Positions 36,574 to 47,100 are shown, counted from the stretch's first letter. The stretch: DNA of 64,000 nucleotides from Acidobacteria bacterium AB60 (GCA_008682415.1 VANK01000001.1:186001-250000); one strand, 5' to 3'. Numbers and translations: made by a program. Notes: a model not told the origin generated them from the letters alone.

Positions 36574-38364
36574 ATGTCAAAATTCAGGTTCAATTTATGC
36601 GGAGTCGTCGCGTTCGTTTGCGTCCTCTTTGCGCCGCATGCATCCCGAGGCCAGGACTCCTCGAAAACCCCCGCTCACAGCGCAACGAATGAATCTCCTT
36701 CCAGATGGGATATCTTCGCCGGCTACAGCTACCTTGCACCGCACGGGACTGTGAACGGATACGCGTACAACGCGATTAATTACGGCGGAATCGCCAGCGT
36801 TACGCGGTACTTCAACAACTATGTCGGCTTTCAGGGTGAGGGCGACGTTCATTTGCTCACGCCTGAAGACGGCCATATCAGCAAGACGCAGCCCAATAAC
36901 GATTTCAGCGGCGGATCGGGAGGCCTGATCTTCCGCTTTCCGACAGAAGAGATCACGCCCTTTGTGCACGGACTGGTGGGCGGCGAGCATGTGGGCAGTT
37001 ATTACCAGCCGGAGCGGTGGGGTGTGGTGTTGACGGCCGGAGGCGGCATGGACTACAGCACTCCGTTGTTCAGTCATCACCTGGCCCTGCGCCTTTTCCA
37101 GGCCGACTACCAATACACTCATGAGAACTTTGGGCCGGGGGCACGGGGAAATTTCAAAAATGCGCGTTTGAGCGCCGGCCTGGTATGGCACATCGGTACG
37201 ATTGCACCTCCGGTGGCTCCAACTCTCGCGTGCTCAGCCAATCCCAGCTCGGTGTTCCCGGGTGAGCCGGTTACGATCACCGCGACCGCTAACGGGCTCA
37301 ATCCGAAGGAGCACGCGTTGTATAGCTGGAGTGGGGATGGGGTATCCGGCTCTGACAGCACAGCAAAGGTCGACACTTCAAACCTGGCCCCCGGGCCCCA
37401 TACGGTGAAATGCGGCGTGAAGGAAGGCAAGCCGGGCAAAGAAGGCCTGAAGCCATGGCAGGTCGCCGACAGTTCGACAACGTTCACGGTGAAGGAGTTC
37501 GAGCCGCCGACGATCAGTTGCTCGGCCAGCCCATCGACGATCAAGCCGGGCGACAGCGCCACGATTACGGCGACCGCCGTGAGCCCGCAGAATCGGCCAC
37601 TGACCTACACGTACGCGGCCCAGTCAGGCAGTGTTAACGGCAGCGGCGGGAGCGCGACTTACAACTCGGCTGGAGCGCAGCCGGGAACGGTGCAGGTGAA
37701 CTGCAGCGTTGTCGACGACAAGGGTCACAGCGCGTCTTCTACGGCCCCGTTGGAGATTGTTGCTCCGCCTCCGCCGCCTCCGCCGGGACCGACGCCCGAG
37801 CAGGTACAGCTGGAGCAGCGGCTGGCGCTGCACAGCGTATTCTTCCCAACCGCTCAGCCTACAGCGAAGCATCCGGAGGGTGGACTGGTGGAGAGCCAGC
37901 AAGCGACGCTCCTGGCGCTCGCCACCGACTTCAAGCGCTACCTTGAGATCAAGCCTGACGCGAGGCTGACGCTGACCGGCCATGCCGACGTTCGAGGATC
38001 GGCGGAGTTCAACCAGGCGCTCTCAGAACGGCGTGTGGCGAGAACCAAGAGTTTCCTGGTGGAACATGGCATTCCCGATGCGAGCATCCAGACCCAGGCG
38101 GTGGGCAAGGAGCAGCAGATGAGTGCGGATCAGGTGAAGGAGATGCTGCAACAGGATCAGCAGATCACTGAGGCGCAGCGGAAGAAGGCGCTGCGTGAGT
38201 TCCGCATCATCGTGCTGGCGCAGAACCGGCGCGTCGACGTAAGCCTGAGCACCACCGGGCAGCAGTCGGTGAAGCAGTTCCCGTTCAGCGCGGCCGATTC
38301 TATGACACTCCTGGATCAGAAGAAGTCTGCGGCCCGAAAGAAGACAGGAGGGACGAAGAAGTAA
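36574..38364 (+). CDS. OmpA-family outer-membrane protein with Ig-like linker
   Basis: 596 residues. Signal peptide (FNLCGVVAFVCVLFAPHASRGQ), an eight-strand-type beta barrel (about 35-210, WDIFAGYSYLAPHG through LSAGLVWHIG), two Ig/PKD-like beta sandwiches (about 215-315 and 320-400, each starting LACSANPSSVFPGE or ISCSASPSTIKPGD), a Pro-rich linker, then a C-terminal OmpA peptidoglycan-binding domain (LTGHADVRGSAEFNQALSER). It ties the outer membrane to the cell wall. The C-terminal domain carries an insert (VKEMLQQDQQITEAQRKKAL) before the last strand. ATG 36574 is supported by GGAGG. A good terminator follows. Confidence 0.88.
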   Translation: MSKFRFNLCGVVAFVCVLFAPHASRGQDSSKTPAHSATNESPSRWDIFAGYSYLAPHGTVNGYAYNAINYGGIASVTRYFNNYVGFQGEGDVHLLTPEDGHISKTQPNNDFSGGSGGLIFRFPTEEITPFVHGLVGGEHVGSYYQPERWGVVLTAGGGMDYSTPLFSHHLALRLFQADYQYTHENFGPGARGNFKNARLSAGLVWHIGTIAPPVAPTLACSANPSSVFPGEPVTITATANGLNPKEHALYSWSGDGVSGSDSTAKVDTSNLAPGPHTVKCGVKEGKPGKEGLKPWQVADSSTTFTVKEFEPPTISCSASPSTIKPGDSATITATAVSPQNRPLTYTYAAQSGSVNGSGGSATYNSAGAQPGTVQVNCSVVDDKGHSASSTAPLEIVAPPPPPPPGPTPEQVQLEQRLALHSVFFPTAQPTAKHPEGGLVESQQATLLALATDFKRYLEIKPDARLTLTGHADVRGSAEFNQALSERRVARTKSFLVEHGIPDASIQTQAVGKEQQMSADQVKEMLQQDQQITEAQRKKALREFRIIVLAQNRRVDVSLSTTGQQSVKQFPFSAADSMTLLDQKKSAARKKTGGTKK

Positions 38365-38385
38365 ATCTGCTTTTCGACGTTTTCT

Positions 38386-38420
38386 GAGGCTGGCCGGCGA
38401 ACATGGCCAGCCTCTTTTGT
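38386..38420 (+). terminator. Terminator of the OmpA-like gene
   Basis: GAGGCTGGCC/GGCCAGCCTC (10 bp, 9-base loop) followed by TTTTGTTT. Confidence 0.9.
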
Positions 38421-38443
38421 TTCTAGGCAGGGCCAGATTAAAT

Positions 38444-38474
38444 GCAACGGGCCGCGCCGAGGGCGGCCCGTTGC
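38444..38474 (-). terminator. ilvE terminator-like hairpin
   Basis: GCAACGGGCCGC and its complement GCGGCCCGTTGC around a short loop; on the minus strand it is followed by ATTTAAT. It lies 18 bases after the ilvE stop. Confidence 0.7.
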
Positions 38475-38492
38475 GTTCGATTCAGTTGAGGG

Positions 38493-39434
38493 TCAGGCCG
38501 AGACGGTTTCGGCGGAGTTGACCTTGACCGGGGTGAGCCAGCCGAAGCGGTCGGGTTTTAGGCCATTGGCGATGGCGAAGAACTCGTCGGAGATCTTCTT
38601 GGTGATCTCGCCGACCTTGCCGTCGCCGATCACGATGCGGTCGATGGAGCGGATGGGCGAGACCTCGGCGGCGGTGCCGGTGAAGAAGACCTCGTCGGAG
38701 ATGTAGAGGAGTTCGCGGGGGATGGCCTGCTCGATGACGGTGAGGCCGAGGTGGCGGGCCAGGGTGAGCACGGAGTCCCGGGTGATTCCTGACAGGGCGG
38801 AGTTGGCGAGCGGCGGCGTGTAGAGGACGCCGTTGCGGACGATGAAGACGTTCTCGCCGGAGCCCTCGCTGACGTAGCCGCTGACGTCGAGCGCGATGCC
38901 TTCGACGTAACCGTTGGTGTCGGCTTCCATGCGGATCAGCTGGGAGTTCATGTAGTTGGCGCCCGCCTTGGCGAGGGCCGGCATGGTGTTGGGGGCGAGG
39001 CGGTTCCAGCTGGAGACGCAGACGTCCGCGGCTTCGCCGCCGGCGACGTATTTGCCCCAGGGATAGTTGGCGATGTAGGTCTCGATGGGCGACCCCTTGG
39101 GGTTGACGCCGATCTCGCCGTATCCGCGGATGACGATGGGGCGGATGTAGCAGGGGGCGACGCCGTTGGCTTCAATGGTGTCGACGACCGCGGCGCAGAG
39201 CTCGTCCAGCGAGTAGGGGATCGTCATCCGGTAGATCTTGGCGGAGTCGATCAGCCGCTGCATGTGCTCGGGCAGGCGGAAGACGGCCGCACCCTGCGGT
39301 TGGGAGTAGCAGCGGATGCCTTCAAAGACGCTGGAGCCGTAGTGGACCACGTGGCTCATCACGTGAATTGTGGCCTGTTCCCAGGGGATGAGCTTGCCGT
39401 TGTGCCAAATATTGGCGGTCGGTTGAATTGGCAT
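38493..39434 (-). CDS. ilvE: Branched-chain amino acid aminotransferase
   Basis: 313 residues, PLP fold type IV. It transfers the amino group of glutamate to the keto acids of leucine, isoleucine and valine. Motifs: HYGSSVFEGIRCY, the Schiff-base lysine in ALAKAGANYMNSQLI, YVSEGSGENVFIV and FFTGTAAEVSPIRSID. Start chosen at ATG 39434, where the conserved IWHNGKLIPWEQA begins soon after; an upstream in-frame ATG at 39458 adds eight residues but has no ribosome-binding site. It is a monocistronic gene between two hairpins. Confidence 0.94.
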   Translation of the reverse strand: MPIQPTANIWHNGKLIPWEQATIHVMSHVVHYGSSVFEGIRCYSQPQGAAVFRLPEHMQRLIDSAKIYRMTIPYSLDELCAAVVDTIEANGVAPCYIRPIVIRGYGEIGVNPKGSPIETYIANYPWGKYVAGGEAADVCVSSWNRLAPNTMPALAKAGANYMNSQLIRMEADTNGYVEGIALDVSGYVSEGSGENVFIVRNGVLYTPPLANSALSGITRDSVLTLARHLGLTVIEQAIPRELLYISDEVFFTGTAAEVSPIRSIDRIVIGDGKVGEITKKISDEFFAIANGLKPDRFGWLTPVKVNSAETVSA

Positions 39435-39583
39435 TGAAGTGAAGTGCGCTCCTTGCATCGCGAGCTTGCGCGAATACCCCTTAAGGCTAACCCGGACAGG
39501 GTGAGAATGTCACCCGCTATGGGATGGGCGGGACGGCATTTAGTAATAGCAAGCAACATCACGGAGAGGAGCAAATTATGGTG

Positions 39584-39621
39584 CCGTTTTCCCGGGTCCG
39601 GGAGATGGACCGGGAAAACGG
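39584..39621. terminator. Large imperfect hairpin after the YciF-like gene
   Basis: CCGTTTTCCCGGGTCC and GGACCGGGAAAACGG form a 15-bp imperfect stem with a 7-base loop, 16 bases past the stop of the minus-strand YciF-like gene. No T-run follows. Confidence 0.55.
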
Positions 39622-39637
39622 ACGGGATGAGGGGTAT

Positions 39638-40135
39638 TCAGGCCGCCTGTTTCTGGGCCAGCTTGTTCACCTTGGATGCGATCTGGGTGAGTTTCTTGTC
39701 GGTATTGCCTTCTTCGTCGAGGGTTTCCTGCAGGAGCTGGGCGATCTCTTTCTGGCCGAGGAGTTCGGCCATGGTACGGACGGTGCCGTAGGCGGCGATC
39801 TCGTAGTGCTCGACGCGTTGAGCGGCGCCGATCATGGCCGCGTCACGGATCTCGCCTTCCTCGATCTCCTGCATAGTCTCGGAGCCTTCTTCGATAACGC
39901 CCTGCATTCCTTTGCAGGTTTTGCCGCTGGAGGGCTTTCCAAGAATTTCGAAGACGCGATCGAGGCGCTCGATCTGCCCTTCCGTCTCCTTGAGGTGGGT
40001 TTCAAAGGCGGTGCGCACTTCTTCGTTGGTGGCGGCTTTAGCCATCTTGGGGAGCGCGCGGGTGATCTGCTTTTCCGCGGAGTAGAGGTCCTTCAGCTCG
40101 TTCAGAAACAACTTCTCCATATTGTCGACCTTCAT
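39638..40135 (-). CDS. YciE/YciF-like ferritin-fold protein (DUF892)
   Basis: 165 residues, four-helix bundle of the ferritin-like superfamily. It begins with MEKLFLNELKDLYSAEKQIT, the family hallmark, and has possible metal ligands in EKQ, ETHLKETEGQ, EGSETM and RVEHYEI. Members are induced by stress in enterobacteria and bind di-iron, but their reaction is not settled. ATG 40135 is preceded by GGAGG. It is divergent from the aldo/keto reductase pair. Confidence 0.9.
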   Translation of the reverse strand: MKVDNMEKLFLNELKDLYSAEKQITRALPKMAKAATNEEVRTAFETHLKETEGQIERLDRVFEILGKPSSGKTCKGMQGVIEEGSETMQEIEEGEIRDAAMIGAAQRVEHYEIAAYGTVRTMAELLGQKEIAQLLQETLDEEGNTDKKLTQIASKVNKLAQKQAA

Positions 40136-40377
40136 ATTTGAGTCCCTCCAGTCAGTTTGGTTCGGGTGGTGGGATGCGGGCATTTCAGAACCTGTTGCTG
40201 CGGGAGTAAGCGCGCGGTGGGAAGGGACGCCGCGGGGCTGGAGCGCCGCAGGATGTTGAGGAGAGGCGACATGGCGGGGTGGGGCGGCATCTATTTCCCG
40301 CAGTTTCGGAACCGGGAGAGTCTTTGTGCCGGGCGAGGCTGAGCCGGCCGGGGATGATGGCCGAGAGTGAGGGGCGG

Positions 40378-41376
40378 ATGAGCGGCATGATTCCCATGCG
40401 GCGTTTCGGGAAGGCGGATGTGCAGGTTTCGGCGCTCGGGCTGGGCGGACACCACCTGGGATCGGCGGAGAGCGAGAAGGATGCGGTGGAGATTGTGCAC
40501 CGGGCGGTGGATGGAGGGGTGACCTTCTTCGACAACTGCTGGGAGTACAACCGCGGGAAGTCAGAGGACTGGCTTGGCAAGGGGCTGAAGGGGATCCGGG
40601 ACAAGGTGTTCCTGATGACCAAGGTCTGCACGCACGGGCGCGACGGCAAGCTGGCACTGCAGATGCTGGAGCAGAGCTTGCGGCGACTGCAGACGGACCA
40701 TCTGGACCTCTGGCAGATTCACGGCGTGAGCTTCCAGAACGATGCGGAGCTGTTTGCGCGGCCGGGCGGAGCGAGGGAGGCCCTGGAGAAGGCAAAGAAG
40801 GACGGCAAGGTGCGGTTTGTGGGATTCACGGGGCACAAGGATCCAGAGATTCACCTCTCAATGTTGCAGACCGGGTTTGCGTTTGACGCCGTGCAGATGC
40901 CGCTGAATCCCTTCGACGCGAACTTTTTCAGCTTCGAGCAGAAGGTGCTGCCGGTGCTGAATCAGCGCGGGATTGCGGCGCTGGGGATGAAGCCGATCGG
41001 GGGACATGGCGAGCCGGTGCAGCAAGGTGTATTTACGGCGGAGGAGCTACTGAAGTACGCGATGAGCCTGCCGGTTACCACGACGATTACGGGCGTGGCG
41101 GATATGGGAATTCTTGAGCAGAATCTCAAGATCGCTCAGGGCTTCACGCCGTTAAGCGAGGGCGAGATGCAGAAACTGCGAGAGCGGGCCAAGCCATACG
41201 CGGGGGATGGGCACTTCGAGCTCTACAAGACATCGATCAAGTTCGATAATCCCGAGGCGCGTCTGGCGCACGAGTTTCCGCTGGATATGGGGCAGGCAGA
41301 GGTGCGGCAGATGATTTACGAGACACAGAATACGGGACGTGCGTATCCGCAGGTGAAGGACTCGCCGGGCGTTTAG
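40378..41376 (+). CDS. Aldo/keto reductase, cytoplasmic
   Basis: 332 residues, TIM-barrel NADPH-dependent oxidoreductase with no leader. The Asp-Tyr-Lys-His tetrad is visible in FFDNCWEY, LMTKVCTHG and LWQIHGV. Cofactor-end motif GVADMGILEQNLKI is present. The start is one of three nearby ATGs (40354, 40378, 40387); 40378 has GAGGGG nearby. It is about half identical by eye to the following gene, which is Tat-exported, so the pair arose by duplication and split between cytoplasm and periplasm. Substrate unknown. Confidence 0.88.
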   Translation: MSGMIPMRRFGKADVQVSALGLGGHHLGSAESEKDAVEIVHRAVDGGVTFFDNCWEYNRGKSEDWLGKGLKGIRDKVFLMTKVCTHGRDGKLALQMLEQSLRRLQTDHLDLWQIHGVSFQNDAELFARPGGAREALEKAKKDGKVRFVGFTGHKDPEIHLSMLQTGFAFDAVQMPLNPFDANFFSFEQKVLPVLNQRGIAALGMKPIGGHGEPVQQGVFTAEELLKYAMSLPVTTTITGVADMGILEQNLKIAQGFTPLSEGEMQKLRERAKPYAGDGHFELYKTSIKFDNPEARLAHEFPLDMGQAEVRQMIYETQNTGRAYPQVKDSPGV

Positions 41377-41396
41377 CCAGGGGGACACAGGACGAG

Positions 41397-42581
41397 ATGA
41401 GACGGGATTGCGAAGACGGACCCGCGAACGGAAACGGGGTATCGCGGCGGCGGTTCTTGCAGGGCGCGGCGGTGGCGGGCGCGTCCGCGATGGTGCCAGG
41501 GGCAGCCAGGGCGGGGAACACGGCGCGCGGCGAGGCGATGGAACGGCCCGTGGCAGGAGGAGCGCAGGCAGTGGATCCACGATCGAGGAGCGCGGAAGCT
41601 GGAGGGCCGAATCCGATCATCCCGAATTTTTCGGGAGAGTACGGAGACAAAGTGCCGGAGTTTCAGGTGCCGAAGCGGGCGATGGGGAAGACGGGTCTAC
41701 AGGTGTCAATCATTGGCTTGGGCGGCTACCACCTGGGCACGGCGTCGGGGCAGCAGGAAGTGACGGAGATGGTGGCGAAGGCGCTGGACCACGGCATCAA
41801 TTTCTTTGACAACGCATGGGAGTATCACAAGGGGATGAGCGAGGAGCGCGTGGGGACTGCGCTCAAAGGCAAGCGGGACCAGGCGATTGTGATGACGAAG
41901 GTCTGCACGCATGGACGCAAGAAGGAGGTGGCCATGCAGCAGCTGGAGGAGTCGCTGAAGCGCCTCCAGACCGATCATCTGGACGTGTGGCAGGTGCACG
42001 AAGTGATCTACTACAACGATCCGGAGAAGGCCTATGTCCATGACGGCGTGCTGGAGGCGCTGACGGCGGCAAAGCAGCAGGGCAAGGTGCGTTTTGTGGG
42101 ATTCACGGGGCACAAGAATCCATCGATCCATCTGGACATGCTGAATCGGGGATACGCCTTCGACACGGTGCAGATGCCGATCAACCCGTTCGATCCGAGC
42201 TACCGCTCATTTGAACGGGAGGTGCTGCCGGTCGCGATGCAGAAGGGGATGGCAGTCTTTTCGATGAAGAGCATGAGCGGATCAGGCGAGTCGATCGCGC
42301 ACGGTGCTCTGACGCCGACGGAGGCGCTGAGTTATGCGATGAGCGTGCCGGGAGTATCGACCACGATCTCGGGAATGGATTCGATGCAGGTGCTGGATCA
42401 AAATCTTAAAATCCTGCACGCGTTCAAGGCGCTCGACGAACATCAGCTGGAGGCATTGCGGGAGCATGGGCGCCAGTTCAACGACGGACGGTATGAGCTG
42501 TTCAAAAGCACGATGAAATACGACGGGGACCTGGGACGGCAGCAGCATAACTTCCCAACCGCGGAGGATCTGGCAGCGTAG
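41397..42581 (+). CDS. Aldo/keto reductase with Tat signal
   Basis: 394 residues. A twin-arginine leader (VSRRRFLQGAAVAGASAMVP) is followed by a linker and a TIM-barrel of the same family as the upstream gene; tetrad residues in FFDNAWEYHKG, VMTKVCTHG and VWQVHEV are kept, as is GMDSMQVLDQNLKI. Export by Tat implies folding with cofactor in the cytoplasm before secretion, unusual for NADPH-dependent enzymes since free NADPH is absent outside; the cofactor may be tightly bound or the protein may act on sugars in another way. It starts 20 bases after the first copy and ends 17 bases from the convergent MFS gene. Confidence 0.9.
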   Translation: MRRDCEDGPANGNGVSRRRFLQGAAVAGASAMVPGAARAGNTARGEAMERPVAGGAQAVDPRSRSAEAGGPNPIIPNFSGEYGDKVPEFQVPKRAMGKTGLQVSIIGLGGYHLGTASGQQEVTEMVAKALDHGINFFDNAWEYHKGMSEERVGTALKGKRDQAIVMTKVCTHGRKKEVAMQQLEESLKRLQTDHLDVWQVHEVIYYNDPEKAYVHDGVLEALTAAKQQGKVRFVGFTGHKNPSIHLDMLNRGYAFDTVQMPINPFDPSYRSFEREVLPVAMQKGMAVFSMKSMSGSGESIAHGALTPTEALSYAMSVPGVSTTISGMDSMQVLDQNLKILHAFKALDEHQLEALREHGRQFNDGRYELFKSTMKYDGDLGRQQHNFPTAEDLAA

Positions 42582-42598
42582 GCGCTGCCACAATCGCA

Positions 42599-43831
42599 TC
42601 ATGCGGCTGCGCCGAAGCGCTGGCCATGGCGTTCGCGGCCGAGCCAGGCCATCAAGATGGCGACGACAAAGACGCTGATCGCGGTGAGGGCCATGGCGGT
42701 GGCGTAGCTGGTTCGTTCCGCGTAAAACGACTGGATGTAGACGACTGAGCTGGAGATGATTCCGGCGCTCTGGTAGGCGAGCCCGGGAAGAAGCGCGCGG
42801 ACGGAGTTGGGGGAGAGCTCTGCCAAGTGCGCGGGAATCACGCCCCATGCGCCCTGCACCATGAACTGGATCAGGAAGGCGCCGAGGATGAGCAGAGCCT
42901 GGTTGGGAGCGTAGGCCCACAGCGGAATGACCAGGATGCCGAGTACAAACGCGGTGATGATGGCGCGGCGCCGGCCCTTCTTATCGGAGAAGAACCCGAA
43001 GGCTAGTCCTCCCAGGACGGCCCCCACCTGGGAGATGGCGGTGATGGCCGCGCGGCGCGTGGGAGCGAGGTGCCATTGCTTCTCCAGGAAGGTGGGGTAA
43101 ATGTCCTGCGTGCCGTGCGAGGAGAACATCATTGCGGTCATGAATACAAGCAGGTAGAGGAAGAGCTTCCAGTGGGAGAGGACTTCCCGATGCTGCTCGC
43201 TCCAGGTGAGCTTGCGCTTGGCGGCCTGTTTCCAGACGGACGACTCTTTGACGAAGAAGAGGATGTAGAGGACGAGGGGTACTGCGGGGAGGCTGCTCAG
43301 GACAAAGAGCATGCGCCAGCCAAGTCGATCGAAGAGGAAGAAGTAGAGAGCTGCGGCGAGCACATTGCCGGCGGCATAGCCCTCCTGCAGGAGACCCGAG
43401 AGCAGCCCGCGGCGTTGGGGAGGCGCACCTTCCATCGCGAGCGAAGCTCCGACGCCCCACGTTCCTCCCATGACGATGCCGAAGAGAGCGCGGATGAGCA
43501 GCAGGGAATTGTAGTCGCGCGCCATGCCGGTGAGGATGCCGGCGATGGTGAAGGCGCTCATGTTGATCATGAGCGGAATGCGCCGGCCGTAACGATCCGC
43601 CAGGATGCCGAAGACGAAGCCTCCGACGGGACGGAGGAGCAGGGTCATGGTGATGACCAACGACATCTGGGGGACGCTCTTGTGGAACTCCCGCGCCATG
43701 GCGGTAAGGCAGAAGGTGACGAGAAAGAAATCGAAGGCGTCAAGAAGCCAGCCGGAGAAGCCGGCGATCACGGCGGGCGGGTGTGCCGTGACCGCTTCAG
43801 CGTCACTGGGGTCCAACTCAGGTTCGAACAT
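42599..43831 (-). CDS. MFS transporter, sialate:H+ symporter (SHS)-like
   Basis: 410 residues, twelve predicted membrane segments. The loop between helices 2 and 3 carries the MFS signature (FGILADRYGRRIPLMI) and its repeat (FGFFSDKKGRRRAI). The opening GFSGWLLDAFDFFLVTFCL is typical of the SHS family (NanT, lactate JEN1-type), so the substrate is a monocarboxylate or sugar acid. It is single-gene and convergent with the aldo/keto reductase pair. Specificity cannot be assigned from sequence alone. Confidence 0.87.
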   Translation of the reverse strand: MFEPELDPSDAEAVTAHPPAVIAGFSGWLLDAFDFFLVTFCLTAMAREFHKSVPQMSLVITMTLLLRPVGGFVFGILADRYGRRIPLMINMSAFTIAGILTGMARDYNSLLLIRALFGIVMGGTWGVGASLAMEGAPPQRRGLLSGLLQEGYAAGNVLAAALYFFLFDRLGWRMLFVLSSLPAVPLVLYILFFVKESSVWKQAAKRKLTWSEQHREVLSHWKLFLYLLVFMTAMMFSSHGTQDIYPTFLEKQWHLAPTRRAAITAISQVGAVLGGLAFGFFSDKKGRRRAIITAFVLGILVIPLWAYAPNQALLILGAFLIQFMVQGAWGVIPAHLAELSPNSVRALLPGLAYQSAGIISSSVVYIQSFYAERTSYATAMALTAISVFVVAILMAWLGRERHGQRFGAAA

Positions 43832-43985
43832 GCAATGGAGACCTCGGGAAGAACGCGATGATTCACGCTAACAGACGAGCGGAGTGCAAGGAAATGGTGA
43901 TGATTCCCGGCGCTTTTGGGATGAGTGGAGGGTTCCCTGGGACCACTCTTTGTGCAGGGAGCTCATCTAAGTAGCCCGTAAGAGT

Positions 43986-43999
43986 GCGTGCGCGCACGC
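43986..43999. promoter_or_regulatory. Perfect 14-bp palindrome upstream of the Oar-like gene
   Basis: GCGTGCGCGCACGC is its own reverse complement, about 170 bases before the receptor start in a 340-base gap (43832-44170) that is otherwise free of features apart from the AAGGAG ribosome-binding site. It could be a repressor operator, though a chance GC palindrome is possible. Confidence 0.35.
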
Positions 44000-44170
44000 G
44001 ACTATCGTTGTCGGCTGTTCAAGACTCCTATGCAAGATTTGCTTTGCTTGTATTGATTTCTACCGGCCGCTGCCGGTCCCCAGGTAAAGAACAACCACAT
44101 CCGAGTCGACCGGGAACGTCCTGGACAGACACGTGCGTCGTGCGCATGCGCGCAACCAAGGAGAAAAACG

Positions 44171-47100
44171 ATGCACCTTCCCCTCTTCTGGGCCAGTATC
44201 CGCAAACTCTACGCGACTGCTATATTCCGCACGCTGGCGGCCGCCGCGATCACGATCTTTCTTGTCCCTCCCTCGGCCTTCGGGCAATACCGCGCGTCCA
44301 TTCAGGGCACCGTTGCGGACCCGCAGGGCGGGGTGATTCCGAAGGCGAAGCTCACCCTGACGAACACCGACACCAACGAGACGCAGACGAGAACCACGAA
44401 CGGGGAGGGCGTGTATAACTTCAATGCTCTTCCGCCGGGTCACTTCAAGCTGGTGGTGGAGGCCGCGGGCTTCCAGAGCAAAGAGCTGGACAATGTGAGC
44501 ATCATCCCGGAACAGCCCAACGCGATCAACGTGCAGCTGAACGTCGCGGCCCAGGCGCAGACCGTGACGGTGGATGCGTCAAATGCGCCGCTGCTCGACA
44601 CGGAGACTGCGACGATCGGGGGAACGATCAGCGAGAACCAGATTCAGCACATGCCTTCGTTCGGGCGCGATGTGTTCCAACTGACGAGCCTGGCTCCGGG
44701 CACGACGGGAGACCAGTCGCAGGCCGCGGGCGGCGGCACCTTCAGTCTTCCGGGGACGCAGGGACCGGGTGGAAGCGGATCGAACACCGGCATCTTTGCC
44801 ACGGAGAACGGGCCGCAGACGCTTGCGGGCGGGCAGCAGTATGAGAGCAATGGCATCTCCATCGACGGCATCACAACCGTCAGCGCAGTATGGGGCGGCA
44901 CGTCTGTGGTGACTCCTTCAGAGGAGTCGGTGGACAACGTCAAGGTGGTGTCGAACTCATACGACGCGGAGAACGGGCGTTTCAGCGGCGCGCAAATTCA
45001 AGTGACCTCGAAGAGCGGCACGAACACCATTCACGGAACGGCTTTCTTCCAGGCATGGCGTCCGGGACTGAATGCGTATCAGCGCTACAACGGACCGGCT
45101 TCTCTGAAGCCGGGGACACCGTCCGAGCGGGGTCTCTTGAAGGACACGCAAAGGTTCAACCAGATGGGCGGCAGCATTGGCGGCCCGCTTTGGAAGAATC
45201 ACGTCTTCGCGTTCTTTGCATATGAGACGGAGCGCAACAACTCCAGCGTGACCAGCACGGGCTGGTACGAAACGCCGGCTTTTGACAAGCTGGCGCCTAA
45301 CGGCAGCATTTCTTCGAAGTACCTCAGCTTTCCCGGCGGCGGAGTGAGTGCGGCAGGGTTGATCAATGCAACGTGCAGCGATGCAGGTCTGAGCGAAGGC
45401 GTGAACTGCATTACCGTTCCGGGGCAGGGACTGAACATCGGATCTCCGCTCAAGACGCCACTGGGCACGCACGACCCTAGCTGGCAGAGCGCGACGAACC
45501 CGGGAGTGGGTGGAGGACTCGATCCGACCACGGCGGACATTGCGGAGTACACCACGCTGAACCCGACCCATGTGGTGGATCAGCAGTTCAACGGGCGCCT
45601 GGACGCGGACGTGACACAAAAGGATCATGCCACGTTTGCCATCTACTGGGTGCCGGTCGACCAGACCTACTACAACGGTCCGACGCGGGCGTATAACCTC
45701 TGGCACCACTCGGCAATCAATGATGCGTTCTCGGGCATCTGGAACCATACGTTTTCGCCGACATTCTTGAACGAAGCGCGCGCCAATGCGGCGGGGTGGC
45801 GTTGGAACGAGATCGCCTCCAATCCGCAGGAACCGTTTGGATTGCCGACGGACTCGTTCGGCACGATCGGAAATGGAACCCAGGTGCAAGCGTTCGGCGC
45901 GCCAGGGCCCACGGATTTCGATCAATGGACCTATAACTACAAGGACATCGCAACGAAGATTCTGCGCAATCACTCCATCAAGTTCGGAGGAGAGCTGACG
46001 CGGTTGTATTACCTGAACTCGGCTCCGTATGCGGCGCGTCCTACGTTCAACTTCTTCAATGTCTGGGACTTTTTGAACGACGCGCCGATGTCGGAGACCG
46101 GGACCTTCGATCCCACGACCGGAGTTCCGACGCAGGGGAGGCAGGATAACCGCGAAAATCTCTGGGGTCTCTTTGTGCAGGACGACTGGAAGGTCAAGCC
46201 GTCGCTGACGGTGAATCTTGGTCTGCGCTACAGCTACTTCGACGCGCTTTCTTCCAAGGAGAACAACATGTTTGCGGTGCGCTTTGGCAGCGGCGCCGAC
46301 ATGCTGACGGGCATCAACGTACGCCGGGGAGGAAGTCTTTGGACTCCGCAGAAGTACAACTTTGGACCGCAGGTTGGGTTCGCGTGGACGCCTGGTTTCT
46401 ATCATCAACGTGTGGTCATCCGCGGCGGCTTCGGGATGAACTACAACCAGGAGGAGATTGCGATCTCGGCGAACGTGTATGGCAATCCGGGACTGCAGGT
46501 TTCTCCGAATTTCACGATGAGCACTCCGACCAGCCCCAATCCCGGAATCGTGTATGCGATTCCAACGGACGTGCACTCGCTGTTTGGATACCCGCCGAAC
46601 CCCAACACGATTGCGACGTTCGGGGCAAACGGGCTGCCTGCGACCGGGCAGATTGGGGTCACAGCATTCCGCAATGAATTGCCAACCATGTACACCGAGC
46701 ATTATTCGCTGGATACGGAGACCGATCTCGGAGCTCAGTTCATCTTCTCGCTGGGCTACCAGGGGAACGTCGCGCGTCACACCTACTTCCACTACGACGC
46801 CAACGCGGTGGCCGCGGCGCGCGGTGTGCCGTTGAATCCGCAGGTGAACTCGGTGAACTACTTCGACAACACCGGGCACGCCAGCTATAACGCCATGCTG
46901 GTGGGATTGCGGCACCAGTTCTCGCACCAGTTCATGCTGGATGCACAGCTGACCTGGGGGCGCAGCATGGACACGAGTTCGGCTCCTTACAGCGAGCAGG
47001 ATTATCCCTACGATACGAGCTTGAACTGGGGCCGTTCTGACTACAACATCACGCGCCAGGAGCGGCTCTATGGTTTGTGGCAGCCGGTCTTCTTCAAAGG

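Noticed and set aside
36233..36754. 173-codon frame upstream of the OmpA-like gene
   Set aside because: No ribosome-binding site, composition typical of non-coding frames, and it overlaps the supported start and signal peptide at 36574.
39435..39583. The ilvE leader as an amino-acid riboswitch or attenuator
   Set aside because: Only a small GGGTGA/TCACCC hairpin is present; no leader peptide rich in Leu/Ile/Val codons and no terminator/antiterminator pair.
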